From contig DAMBWF010000017.1 in the NCBI GenBank assembly GCA_032052615.1, positions 1 through 52,761 of the forward strand: a stretch of DNA of 52,761 nt. The letters run 5' to 3'. The notes under the pieces were generated by a model, which saw only the letters and a program-made list of their open reading frames with translations, did no database searches and was not told the origin of the DNA. This document shows positions 8,715 through 17,010 of this stretch, piece by piece; positions within the stretch are counted from its first letter, which is position 1, and every line of letters starts with the position of its first letter. Position numbers and translations under genes: made by a program. Source of the DNA: Pseudomonas_T sp032052615. Lineage in GTDB: Bacteria > Pseudomonadota > Gammaproteobacteria > Pseudomonadales > Pseudomonadaceae.

Positions 8715-10685
8715 TCACGGCAGCCGCAATCCACCCGCCGCCTCGTGAAGGCGGCGCAGCCGGGCGCCGATCTGCTCGAGGTTGGCCTCGACCGCGTCCA
8801 GTTCCGCCAGGCGCGTCGGCTCCAGCAGGTGACGCAGTTCGCCGTCCAGGTCGGCGCTGAGCAGGCGTAGGCGTTGCTGGCGCTGGTGACTCTCGGCTTC
8901 CAGGCGGCGCCACTCGCTGGCCTGGGGCAGGCCGTAGCCGCCGTCCAGCAGTTCCGCCGGGCGACTGAGGAAACCGCTGTTGGCAAGGATGGCTTCCAGG
9001 GTGCCGCCGGCCTTGGCGAAGCGGGTGTCGTCGGCCCGTTCGCGGCTGCTCAGGTAGTTGCGCTTGAGGTCGTCCTGAGCCAGCAGCAACTGTTGGCGCT
9101 GGGCCGCCTGTTCCAGCAGCAGCAGGGCGGCGCTGGCGCGCAGGTCGGCTTCGGCGAACCAGGGGCGCCGCTCCCGGGCCGGGAGCGCCAGCCAGTCCTC
9201 TACCTGGGCCTGGGGCACGGCCAGGCGCTGTCGGAGCACCGCGAACATGGCTTGGTAGCGGTCGCGGAAGGAATCGAAGCGGTAGCCCAGGCGCAGGGCC
9301 TCCCGTGGGTCGCCGAGGGGCGTCGGGTCGGCCAGGCCGCGCGCCTCGAGGACCTCCAGCAGGCCGTTGGGCATGATGCTGTCCAGGTCGTCCAGGCGCG
9401 GGTCGGCGGTGCCGCTGCGCAGCAGCTTGAGGGTTTCCACCGCGCAGTTGTTGGAGAGGAACCAGTAGTGACCGTCGTAGCTCCAGTGCAGCTCGGCTGC
9501 CCGCTCCACCAGCTGTTCCAGGGCCGGCCGGTCGAGGGTCAGGGGCACCGAGGCCAGGCTGCGCAGCTCCACCTTGGTGTATTCCTCGATCACTTGGTGC
9601 AGCGGCAGGACGAACAGCCGCGACGGGTAGGCACCGGTCAACCCGTCCCAGCTGGAGAGCTGCACGTCGTCGACGAAAGCGCGGTAGGACAGCACCAGGT
9701 GCTCGTCCAGGTCCAGGCGACAATCGGGCCCGCGCGGCCGCCCCGGCGCGCAGACCACCAGCCGCAGCATGGTATGGCCCCAGCGGCTGGCCCAGCTGTC
9801 GTTGGCCTCGGCGAACAGGTAGTCGACCTGGTAGACCCGCTCGGGGTCGAGGCGGCCAAGGGGTGTGCGGCCGAAGTCGCGGCCGGCGTTGAGGTAGGCG
9901 AGGCCGCCGTCGCAGGGCGACGCGGGCGGCGCCCAGCCGAAATGATCGCGGAAGTAGCGGTACAGGCCCGGGCGCCGGCAGGCGTAGGCGGGGTCGAGGA
10001 GGAAGTACTCCAGATTCACCGCGACGAATTCCTTGGGGCTGCTCAGCTCGTAGGCGTCCGGACTGCGCGCCACCTGGCCGTTGCCGGCTTCCCGGGCGCC
10101 CCGACGGCCCACCGCTTGGGGCCAGCCGGCGAGGTCGAGCAGGCGCGGGTCGTCGCTGAGGGTGAAGCGCCGCTCGGTCTGCCCGCGGCAGGCCGCCGGC
10201 AGGCCCACCGGGCCGTTGCTGGCGGCGCGGTCGCGGCAGCGCACCAGCAGGCGCCGTTGGCCGGCGTCCCACAGGCGGGCGCGGTCGTAGAGGTGGGTCA
10301 GTTCGTGGAGCACCGTGGCCAGCAGCTCCCGGCGCAAGGTGCCGTGGGGGCGGCCGGTGGGCTGGCGCGCCGCCGAGCCATCGGTCAGGGCCAGCAGTTG
10401 CGTGGCGTTCAAGGCCAGCGCCCCGGGGCGCAGGGCGCGGCCGAAGGCGTTGGCCGGCAGGTCGTCGCGCCAGCTCACCGTCACCCGCCGGTCCAGGCGC
10501 ATCGCCAGGCTCGGCGGCAGGGCGGCCCGGGCCTCGTCCAGCAGGGCCTGGCTGGCCTGGCGCTCGGCCGCGCTCAGGCCGTCCGCCTGGAGTTCCAGGC
10601 GCAGGGACGCTTGGGCCGGGGCCGCGAGCACCCAGGCGAGCACCCAGGCAAGGACGAGGAGCGGGGCGCGTGCGGGGATGGGCAT
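8715..10685 (-). CDS. Exported DUF4105-type protein with HExxH metalloprotease-like motif
   Basis: A 656-residue exported protein. A clear Sec signal peptide (LLVLAWVLAWVLAAPAQA) precedes the mature start near residue 27. The N-terminal part contains HELTH (127-131), a zincin-type HExxH, with later acidic candidates for a third ligand such as PKEFVAVNLEYF. The middle region with RWGHTMLRLVVC, DDVQLSSWDGLTGAYPSRLF and HWSYDGHYWFLSNNCA resembles the DUF4105 domain, which carries conserved His/Cys residues. The C-terminal 150 residues are charged and probably helical. ATG 10685 was chosen because it places the signal peptide at the N-terminus; an in-frame ATG at 10751 is 6 bp after the preceding gene. 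It is the last gene of the run with two DUF2388 genes. Confidence 0.82.
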   Translation of the reverse strand: MPIPARAPLLVLAWVLAWVLAAPAQASLRLELQADGLSAAERQASQALLDEARAALPPSLAMRLDRRVTVSWRDDLPANAFGRALRPGALALNATQLLALTDGSAARQPTGRPHGTLRRELLATVLHELTHLYDRARLWDAGQRRLLVRCRDRAASNGPVGLPAACRGQTERRFTLSDDPRLLDLAGWPQAVGRRGAREAGNGQVARSPDAYELSSPKEFVAVNLEYFLLDPAYACRRPGLYRYFRDHFGWAPPASPCDGGLAYLNAGRDFGRTPLGRLDPERVYQVDYLFAEANDSWASRWGHTMLRLVVCAPGRPRGPDCRLDLDEHLVLSYRAFVDDVQLSSWDGLTGAYPSRLFVLPLHQVIEEYTKVELRSLASVPLTLDRPALEQLVERAAELHWSYDGHYWFLSNNCAVETLKLLRSGTADPRLDDLDSIMPNGLLEVLEARGLADPTPLGDPREALRLGYRFDSFRDRYQAMFAVLRQRLAVPQAQVEDWLALPARERRPWFAEADLRASAALLLLEQAAQRQQLLLAQDDLKRNYLSSRERADDTRFAKAGGTLEAILANSGFLSRPAELLDGGYGLPQASEWRRLEAESHQRQQRLRLLSADLDGELRHLLEPTRLAELDAVEANLEQIGARLRRLHEAAGGLRLP

Positions 10686-10756
10686 GGAGGCGATTCGGTC
10701 CACCGGCGACTGGCCGGCCAGACAGGCGGCGCCGGCGCGTCGCGAAGGCATGACGG

Positions 10757-11074
10757 TCAGCGGGCCAGGATCGCCTCGGCGAGGACACGGTCGCTGGCGT
10801 CGCGGGCTTCGGGGAGGCGCTCGCGCAGCCGGGCGAAGGCGGCCTCCAGGGTCGCGCCGCGAATACCGCCGTCGCTGGCGACGAAGCTGGCGGCGTCGTC
10901 CTGAGCGGCGCGGATCAGCTTGGCGTCGCGGATCGAGGTGGTGGTGTCGGAGGTGAAATCCACCGAGCGGTCGAGGGCCCGGACGATGATGTTGCTGGTG
11001 GCCACCAGGGTCTGGGCCTGGCCCGTGGCGCAGAACAAGGAGAGGACGACAGCGGCGAACAGCGGGCTACGCAT
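10757..11074 (-). CDS. DUF2388 (TIGR02448-like) small exported protein, copy 2
   Basis: A 105-residue protein with a cleavable signal peptide (LFAAVVLSLFCATGQAQ). The mature domain has the family block DDAASFVASDGGIRGATLEAA, also present in the neighbouring paralog. Function is unknown; the family is confined mostly to Pseudomonas and relatives and is predicted periplasmic. A GGAG element precedes the ATG at 11074 by 8 bases. It follows the first copy by 77 bp and precedes the HExxH protein gene closely, so the three are likely co-transcribed. The pair looks like a recent tandem duplication that has diverged in the N-terminal half. Confidence 0.88.
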   Translation of the reverse strand: MRSPLFAAVVLSLFCATGQAQTLVATSNIIVRALDRSVDFTSDTTTSIRDAKLIRAAQDDAASFVASDGGIRGATLEAAFARLRERLPEARDASDRVLAEAILAR

Positions 11075-11151
11075 GAAGGACTCCGTGGGTAAAGGTCGCC
11101 AAGAAAAGCCGGCATTGGACGATGCGGGTCGCGGCGGGTTCACGCCCGCTC

Positions 11152-11469
11152 TCAGCGGGCCAGCAGCGCCTCGGCCAATTGCCGGTCGCTCGCGCGCAGT
11201 TCCGGCGCCCGCTGGCGCAGCAGGCGCAGGGCCGCTTCCAGGCGGGCCCCGTGGATGACGCCGTCGCTGGCGACGAAGCTGGCGGCGTCGTCCCGGGCGG
11301 CGCGGATCACCTTGTCGTCCCACAGCGAGGACGTGGCATCGGACACCGCTTCGGTGGTGCCACGCAAGGCATCCACCAGGGTGTCGGTGGTGCCCACCAG
11401 GCTGGTGGCCGAGGCGCCGCCGGCGAGGCCCAGCAGCAGGGCGGCGGCGAGGGGACGGAACGGGTTCAT
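11152..11469 (-). CDS. DUF2388 (TIGR02448-like) small exported protein, copy 1
   Basis: A 105-residue protein with a signal peptide (PLAAALLLGLAGGASA) and the same core as copy 2, DDAASFVASDGVIHGARLEAA, ending in LAEALLAR as copy 2 ends in LAEAILAR. Equal length and shared C-terminus indicate tandem duplication. A strong AAGGAG ribosome site lies 6 bases before the ATG at 11469. It is the first gene of the minus-strand exported-protein group; its promoter must lie in the 351-bp gap shared with the divergent polysaccharide cluster. Function unknown. Confidence 0.88.
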   Translation of the reverse strand: MNPFRPLAAALLLGLAGGASATSLVGTTDTLVDALRGTTEAVSDATSSLWDDKVIRAARDDAASFVASDGVIHGARLEAALRLLRQRAPELRASDRQLAEALLAR

Positions 11470-11820
11470 GATCACTCCTTGGGAAACGATGACGGGTGGC
11501 GCGGGGCGGCCCGGCGGGGCGTCGCGCGGATAGCGCAAGCCTAGTCGAAAGCGCCCGCGCGGAGCCAGCGGCGGCGCGTCCGGCGGAAGGCGGGCGGAGC
11601 GCCGGGGGACGAAAAGAGGCTTGCAAGCACGCGTCAGAACTGGTGCTATGCAGCACCCTTCCGTACGGGCTGGTCGCGGATCGGGCAAGACGTACCCTCA
11701 TAAAACACGTTCGCCCGCCGGGCCTCCGGCGCGGGTTCGCATGGGGTCTCGTCGGTATACCGGCCGGGCGTCCACGCCGCGCCGCAGCCGACGATGACCC
11801 GCACGGTTAGACGACGACAC
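11470..11820. other. Divergent intergenic region before the glycan cluster
   Basis: These 351 bp separate the DUF2388 genes (minus) from the first glycosyltransferase (plus) and must hold both promoters. I see no confident -35/-10 pair and no JUMPstart/ops element (GGCGGTAG). Two small inverted repeats are present: GGTGCT/AGCACC around ATGC (11642-11657) and a GC-rich CGCCGG/CCGGCG around GCCT near 11711-11726. No gene is supported. Confidence 0.45.
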
Positions 11821-13380
11821 ATGATCATTCTCATCGGCTCGAAGATCGGGCAGACCGATATCCAGGCCTCGCTCGGCAAGCCCGAGTACAGCTATTTCTT
11901 CCTGCTGCGGGAGTTCCTGCCGGCGCTGCGGCGCCTGGGCACGGTGATCGAGGCCAGCGACCCGGACGAGGTCGACCGCCTGTACGCGCGCTACCGCGAC
12001 GAAGGCCAGCCGGTGGTGTTCCTGAGTTTCAGCCCGCCCCAGCAGACCCCGGTGGGCTTGCGTTGCCCCACCGTTTGCGCGTTCGCCTGGGAATTCGACA
12101 ACCTGCCCGACGAGCCTTGGGAGAACGACCCGCGCAACGACTGGCGCTACGTCTTCGAGCGGATCGCCGCCGCCGTGCCCTGCAGCCAGGAGACCGCCGA
12201 CGCGGTGCGCCGGGCCATGGGCGACGCCTTCCCGGTGCTGGCGCTGCCGGCCCCGGTGTGGTCGCGCTTCGCCGAAGTCTGCCCGCCCGGACACTGGACC
12301 CCATGCCCGGGGCCGCGGGTCCTGGACTTCCACGGCAACGCCATCGATAGCCCGATCCTCGGTCTGTCCGCCGACGGTCTGGTGCGCAAGCCCGCGCCCG
12401 AGCCCGAACCGGAGCCGCTGCCGGAACCCGAGCCGGAACCGGAAACCCCGCCGCCGGCGCCGCTGAGCGCCGCCGAGAAGCGCCACGTCAGCCGCGTGCT
12501 GCTGCGGGATTGGTGGAACGAAGTGCGCGGGATTCGCCCCGAGCCGCCGCCGGCCCCTGTCCCGGAGCCGCTTCCCGAGCCGGAACCCGAGCCCGAGCCG
12601 GTCGTGGCCCTGGAGCCGGTGCCCCAACCCGAGCCGGCGGAACCCCCGCCTCCACCGCCGCCCTACATGATCCCCCAGGCTCATCGCCTGGAACTGAACG
12701 GCGTGGTCTACACCACGGTCCTCAACCCCGGCGACGGTCGCAAGAACTGGGTCGACCTGATCACCGCGTTCTGCTGGGCGTTCAAGGACACCGAGGACGC
12801 CACCCTGGTGGTGAAGATGACCCACCACGACCTGGAGTACTACCGCATCGTCCTGCTCACCCTGCTGTCGCGGCTGGCGCCGTTCCGCTGCCGGGTGCTG
12901 GTGCTCCACGGCTTCCTCGACGATGCCCAGTACCGGGCGCTGGTCGAGGCCACCGACTACTACGTCAACGCCTCGGCGTGCGAGGGCCTGTGCCTGCCGC
13001 TGATGGAGTTCCTCAGCGCCGGCAAGCCGGTCCTGGCGCCGCGCCACACGGCGATGCTGGATTACCTCGACCCGGCCCTGGGCTTCGTCGTCGACACGCG
13101 GCCTGAACCGTCCTGCTGGTCCCACGATCCCACCGGCAAGCTGCGCACCCGCCGCCACCGGCTGAACTGGGAGTCCCTGATGCGCGCCTACCGCGAAAGC
13201 CATCGCCAGGCGCGGGAGAACCCCGAGGCCTACCGTGCCATGTCCGCCGAGGCGTTCGCCCGGATGCGCGACTACTGCGCCGTGGAGCGGGTAGCCGAGC
13301 GCCTGGGGACCTTCCTCGACGACGTCCTGGCCCGTGCCGTGGATCGCCGCGACACCCCGGCGGAGTCCCCGTTGCCATGA
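11821..13380 (+). CDS. Family 1-type (GT4-like) glycosyltransferase with Pro/Glu-rich linker
   Basis: A 519-residue cytoplasmic glycosyltransferase. The N-terminal domain (1-185) starts MIILIGSKIGQ and includes PEYSYFFLLREF and FAWEFDNLP; the C-terminal domain (about 290-500) has the GT4 signature E-x7-E in ACEGLCLPLMEFLSAGKPV. Between them, residues about 191-212 and 239-281 are low-complexity Pro/Glu repeats (PEPEPEPLPEPEPEPE type), absent from the paralog downstream. Start ATG 11821 aligns with that paralog; an earlier ATG at 11794 exists. First gene of the decoration operon and overlapped by the next gene by 4 bp. Similar pairs occur beside the A-band cluster of P. aeruginosa. The transferred sugar is unknown. 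Confidence 0.85.
   Translation: MIILIGSKIGQTDIQASLGKPEYSYFFLLREFLPALRRLGTVIEASDPDEVDRLYARYRDEGQPVVFLSFSPPQQTPVGLRCPTVCAFAWEFDNLPDEPWENDPRNDWRYVFERIAAAVPCSQETADAVRRAMGDAFPVLALPAPVWSRFAEVCPPGHWTPCPGPRVLDFHGNAIDSPILGLSADGLVRKPAPEPEPEPLPEPEPEPETPPPAPLSAAEKRHVSRVLLRDWWNEVRGIRPEPPPAPVPEPLPEPEPEPEPVVALEPVPQPEPAEPPPPPPPYMIPQAHRLELNGVVYTTVLNPGDGRKNWVDLITAFCWAFKDTEDATLVVKMTHHDLEYYRIVLLTLLSRLAPFRCRVLVLHGFLDDAQYRALVEATDYYVNASACEGLCLPLMEFLSAGKPVLAPRHTAMLDYLDPALGFVVDTRPEPSCWSHDPTGKLRTRRHRLNWESLMRAYRESHRQARENPEAYRAMSAEAFARMRDYCAVERVAERLGTFLDDVLARAVDRRDTPAESPLP
12391..12666 (+). repeat. Low-complexity Pro-Glu coding repeat
   Basis: Two tracts of degenerate CCN-GAR codons (about 12391-12456 and 12535-12663) encode PE/EP dipeptide repeats inside the first glycosyltransferase, separated by a charged helical segment around residues 215-238. 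The codons vary between units (gag/gaa, ccc/ccg), which argues for an old, selected protein repeat rather than a recent slippage expansion. Confidence 0.75.
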
Positions 13381-14924
13381 AGATCCTGATCTATTCCGAA
13401 GTCACCGCCGCCAGCATCGCCCGCAGCCTGGGCATGCCCGAGTACAGCTACTATTTCGTCCTGCGCGAGTTCCGGCCGGTGCTGGAACGCCTGGGCGAGG
13501 TGATCGCGGTCGACGACCCGGCCCGGGAGGTGGATGCCCATTACGCGGCCGCCCGCGCCGCCGGCGAGCGTTGCGTGTTCCTCAGTTTCTCGCCGCCGCA
13601 CCGCACCACCCTGGGCCTGGCCTGCCCGACGGTGCCGGTGTTCGCCTGGGAATTCGACTCGATCCCCACCGAGCACTGGTACGACCAGCCGGAGCACGAT
13701 TGGCGCCACGGCCTGGGGTTGTGCGGCCGCGCCATCGTGCATTCGCGGCTCACCGTGGACACCGTGCGCGCCGCCTTGGGCGCGGACTTCCCGGTGGTGT
13801 CGATCCCGGCGCCGGTGTGGGACAAGTTCGCCCGCCTGCGAGACCGGGGCGAGGCGGCCCGCCGCGGCCCGTGGCGCATCGATGTGCCCGCCGGGGTGGT
13901 GTTCGACACCCACAATTTATCCCTGGAACCCTGGATGCCCGGCCCCGACGCGGTGGCCCAGGCCGTGGCCGCCGCCCGTGGCGAGACCACTGCCCAGGCG
14001 GTGGTGGACGCGCTGCACGCCGAGGCCCAGGCGGCCGGGTCGGCCTCCGCTTCCGAGGCGCCGGCCGCGTCTCCGCCGGCCGCGCCGGACCCGTTGCGGA
14101 TCACCCTGCGCTATCTGGCGGAGTGGTACCGGCTGGTCTGGCGCGACAGCCTGCCGCCGGCCTGTAACCGCGCCCTGAACGCCCTGCGGCGACGCCTGCG
14201 TCCGCCGGCGCCGGCGCCGCTGCCCGAGCCGGTCAGCCCCTGGGAACTGGCGCCGCGCCACCTGGCGCTGGACGGCGTGGTGTTCACCGCCATGTTCAAC
14301 CCCTACGACGGCCGCAAGAACTGGGTCGACATGCTCACCGCGTTCTGCGCCGCCTTCCGCGACACGCCGGATGCGACCCTGCTGTTCAAGCTGGGCCACA
14401 GCAAGTACCGCTCGGCGATCAACGACATGCTGATGTGCATGGCGCGGCTGCCGGCGTTCCGCTGCCGGGTGGTGCTGCTGCAGGGCTTCGTCGACGACGC
14501 CGGTTTCGAGGCGCTGATCGATGCCACCGCCTTCGTGGTCAATGCCTCCCACGGCGAGGGCCAGTGCCTGCCGCTGATGGAGTTCCTCTCCTGTGGCAAG
14601 CCGGCCCTGGCGCCGCGACACTCGGCCATGGCCGACTACATCGACGAGGAGGTCGCCTTCGTGGTGGACAGTTGGCTCGACGCCACCGCCTGGCCCCACG
14701 ACCCCCGGCTGGCCTACCGCACCTTGCGTCACCAGATCGACTGGCAGTCGCTGCTGCGGGCCTACCGCGACGCCTACCGCGTCTACCGCGAGGACCCGGC
14801 GCGCTATGCCGCGCTGTCGCGCAACGCCGTGGCGCGGATGCGCGCCCACTGCTCGCGGGAGACCGCGGCGGCCCGGCTGAACGAATTCCTGACCATCGAA
14901 GACAACGAGAGCGTGTGTGCATGA
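13377..14924 (+). CDS. Family 1-type (GT4-like) glycosyltransferase, paralog of upstream gene
   Basis: A 515-residue protein closely similar in layout to the preceding gene: N-terminus MKILIYSEVTAASIARSLGM, then PEYSYYFVLREF, FAWEFDSIPTEHW, and in the C-terminal half VVFTAMFNPYDGRKNWVD and E-x7-E in HGEGQCLPLMEFLSCGKPA. Instead of the Pro/Glu linker it has a shorter Ala/Pro-rich linker (about 205-295) containing a basic amphipathic stretch, which may touch the membrane. It starts in an ATGA overlap with the upstream stop and ends in an ATGA overlap with the methyltransferase, so translation is coupled. Donor and acceptor are unknown; context suggests modification or capping of a surface polysaccharide. 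Confidence 0.87.
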   Translation: MKILIYSEVTAASIARSLGMPEYSYYFVLREFRPVLERLGEVIAVDDPAREVDAHYAAARAAGERCVFLSFSPPHRTTLGLACPTVPVFAWEFDSIPTEHWYDQPEHDWRHGLGLCGRAIVHSRLTVDTVRAALGADFPVVSIPAPVWDKFARLRDRGEAARRGPWRIDVPAGVVFDTHNLSLEPWMPGPDAVAQAVAAARGETTAQAVVDALHAEAQAAGSASASEAPAASPPAAPDPLRITLRYLAEWYRLVWRDSLPPACNRALNALRRRLRPPAPAPLPEPVSPWELAPRHLALDGVVFTAMFNPYDGRKNWVDMLTAFCAAFRDTPDATLLFKLGHSKYRSAINDMLMCMARLPAFRCRVVLLQGFVDDAGFEALIDATAFVVNASHGEGQCLPLMEFLSCGKPALAPRHSAMADYIDEEVAFVVDSWLDATAWPHDPRLAYRTLRHQIDWQSLLRAYRDAYRVYREDPARYAALSRNAVARMRAHCSRETAAARLNEFLTIEDNESVCA

Positions 14925-15814
14925 GTGATTTGCTCGACGGGTTCCGCCGGTTCGGCGTCGAATTCACCGACGAAAACGAGGCCGCGGCGGCCTGGAAGGC
15001 GATCACCGAGGGGGAAGGCTTCGTCGACTCCCGGGACTGCGGGCTGGTGGACGTGGTGCAGAGCGGCTGGTACCGCGTCGACCGGGGCGAGCTGTTCCTC
15101 GACTTCCCGGTCGGCGCCGACGACACCGTGCTGGACGTGGGCTGCGGCGCTGGCGGCGCGACTCTGTTCTGCGCCAACCGCGGCGCCCACGTGATCTTCA
15201 GCGACGTGGTCGAGGCCAAGGTCGAGGCCCTGCGCCAGCGGGTCGCCCAGACGCCCGCGCGGCGGGCTGAGGGCCTGGTCTCCGACAGCGCGCCGCTGCC
15301 CCTGGACGATGCCCGGGCCACCCGCGTGGTGGCCCTGGAAGTGCTGGAGCACGTCGAGGACCCCGCCGCCGTGCTGCGGGAGCTGGTGCGGGTCGGCCGC
15401 CCCGGCGCGCTGTACCTGCTGGCGGTGCCCGACGCCCTGGGTGAGCAGGTGCAGAAGACCTTCGCCCCGGCCTACTACTTCCAGCGCCCCAACCATATCC
15501 ATGTCTTCGAGCGCGAGACCTTCGCCGGGCTGGTGCGCGACGCCGGCCTGGAGATCGTCCGGCGCGAGACCTACGGCTTCTTCTGGACCCTGTGGATGTG
15601 CATCTACTGGACCTGCGCCAAGGCGGCTGGCGCCGACCTGGACGGCGCGTCCCACGACGTGGTGCAGCCGCCGTACCCGCCGCTGCTCAACGATTGGGCG
15701 AAGCTCTGGCACCAGTTGATCAAGATGCCCGAGGCGGAGCCGATGAAGCGCGCCCTCGACCAGGTCCTGCCTAAGAGCCAGGTGATCGTGGCGCGCAAGC
15801 CCCTGGCGGGCTGA
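14921..15814 (+). CDS. SAM-dependent methyltransferase (class I)
   Basis: A 297-residue class I methyltransferase. Motif I is VLDVGCGAGGATLFCA near residue 70, followed by FSDVVEAKVEAL (acidic residue binding the ribose), ALEVLEHVEDP (methyltransferase_11-type motif) and YLLAVPDALGE. The C-terminal part has FWTLWMCIYWT, a Trp-rich hydrophobic patch that may contact the membrane or a lipid-linked glycan. It starts inside the previous gene's stop (ATGA). A paralog lies three genes... specifically at 17011, beyond the acyltransferase. Terminal O-methylation of D-rhamnan is known in P. aeruginosa, so a sugar O-methyltransferase acting on the polysaccharide is a reasonable inference. Confidence 0.88.
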   Translation: MSDLLDGFRRFGVEFTDENEAAAAWKAITEGEGFVDSRDCGLVDVVQSGWYRVDRGELFLDFPVGADDTVLDVGCGAGGATLFCANRGAHVIFSDVVEAKVEALRQRVAQTPARRAEGLVSDSAPLPLDDARATRVVALEVLEHVEDPAAVLRELVRVGRPGALYLLAVPDALGEQVQKTFAPAYYFQRPNHIHVFERETFAGLVRDAGLEIVRRETYGFFWTLWMCIYWTCAKAAGADLDGASHDVVQPPYPPLLNDWAKLWHQLIKMPEAEPMKRALDQVLPKSQVIVARKPLAG

Positions 15815-15836
15815 GCCACCTTTCGAGGAACGCCGG

Positions 15837-17006
15837 ATGAAAGGACGCATCGCCGATATCGAGGTCTTGCGGGCGGTCGCCGTGCTGGCGGTGCTGTACC
15901 AGCACGCCGGCAACCTGCTGCCCTGGACCTCCGCCAGCCTGGAGCGGGCCTACGACTGCCTGGGCGGCAGCTTCGGCGTCGACCTGTTCTTCGCCGTGTC
16001 CGGCTTCGTCATCGCCCGCGATCTGGTCCCGCGCCTGCTCCAGGCTCGCGAGCGCGGCCAGGCGTGGCGGGTCGTGCTGGCCTTCTGGGTGCGGCGGATC
16101 TGGCGCCTGTGGCCGTCGGCCTGGCTGTGGCTCGGGCTGATCCTGGTGGCGGTGGTGGGCTTCAATCGCAGCGGCGCCTTCGGCGGCCTGCCGGCCAACC
16201 TGGAGGCTACCGCCGCCGGTGTCCTGCAATACGCCAACTTTCGATTCGCGCAGAACTTCATGGTCCATGAGCTCGGCGCCAGCTTCGTCTACTGGAGCCT
16301 GTCCCTGGAGGAGCAGTTCTACCTGGCCTTCCCCGTGCTGATCCTGCTGTTCCGCCGTCGCCTGGTATGGTTCCTGCTGATGTTCGCCCTGGTGCAGATG
16401 GCCACGCCCCGGTTGCAGTCGCCGCTCATGGTATTTCGCACCGACGCCCTGGCCTTGGGAGTGCTGATCGCCCTGTGGAGCGGCCGCCCGTCCTGGCGCG
16501 CCGGCCTGCCCGCGTTGCTGGCCCTGGGCCGCGCCGGGCGCCTGGCGCTGGCCGGGCTGGCGCTGCTGGCCATGGCGCTGTTATGCAGCCGGCTGGAGCC
16601 GACCCCCTACGCCGTCGGCCTCATCGCCCTGCTGTCCGCCGCCCTGGTGCTGCTGGCGTCCCACGATCGCGACCTGCTGCTGGCGGACGGCCCGCTACGG
16701 CGCGTGCTGCTGTGGGTCGGCGCGCGTTCCTACGCGCTGTACCTGATCCATATTCCGGCCTTCTTCGCCACCCGCGAGTTGTTCTTCCGCCTGCTGCCAG
16801 GCGAGCCGCCTGGCGTCGGCCTGGCCCTGGCCCACGGCGCGTGTACCCTGGTCCTGCTGCTGGGGCTGGCGGAGGCGAATTACCGCCTGGTGGAGACACC
16901 GCTGCGCCGCCACGGCGCCCGGGTCTCCGCGCGCTGGCTGCGGCCGACCGCCGATACCCCCGCCGAGGCGGGTCCGACACTCCTCGAACGTCCCCTGAAG
17001 GCCTAG
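15837..17006 (+). CDS. Acyltransferase-3 family (OafA-like) membrane O-acyltransferase
   Basis: A 389-residue protein with about ten membrane helices. The N-terminus DIEVLRAVAVLAVLYQHAG contains the conserved R-x10-H pattern of the family (Arg12 and His23), FGVDLFFAVSGFVIARDLV follows, and WSLSLEEQFYLAFPV is the usual third block. Such enzymes acetylate sugars on the periplasmic or membrane-embedded glycan. It lies 22 bp after the first methyltransferase with an upstream GAGGAA, and 4 bp before the second one. No SGNH domain is fused. Substrate unknown, but D-rhamnan or the sugar added by the neighbouring transferases is likely. Confidence 0.9.
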   Translation: MKGRIADIEVLRAVAVLAVLYQHAGNLLPWTSASLERAYDCLGGSFGVDLFFAVSGFVIARDLVPRLLQARERGQAWRVVLAFWVRRIWRLWPSAWLWLGLILVAVVGFNRSGAFGGLPANLEATAAGVLQYANFRFAQNFMVHELGASFVYWSLSLEEQFYLAFPVLILLFRRRLVWFLLMFALVQMATPRLQSPLMVFRTDALALGVLIALWSGRPSWRAGLPALLALGRAGRLALAGLALLAMALLCSRLEPTPYAVGLIALLSAALVLLASHDRDLLLADGPLRRVLLWVGARSYALYLIHIPAFFATRELFFRLLPGEPPGVGLALAHGACTLVLLLGLAEANYRLVETPLRRHGARVSARWLRPTADTPAEAGPTLLERPLKA

Positions 17007-17010
17007 ACCG

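Noticed and set aside
8638..10904. Very long frames on both strands over the HExxH gene (716 and 676 codons)
   Set aside because: High GC leaves third-position-shifted frames open; only the 8715-10685 frame has a signal peptide and a recognisable domain pattern.
11642..11657. Small hairpin GGTGCT/AGCACC as terminator or riboswitch
   Set aside because: Only 6 bp, no T tract, and no known riboswitch core around it.
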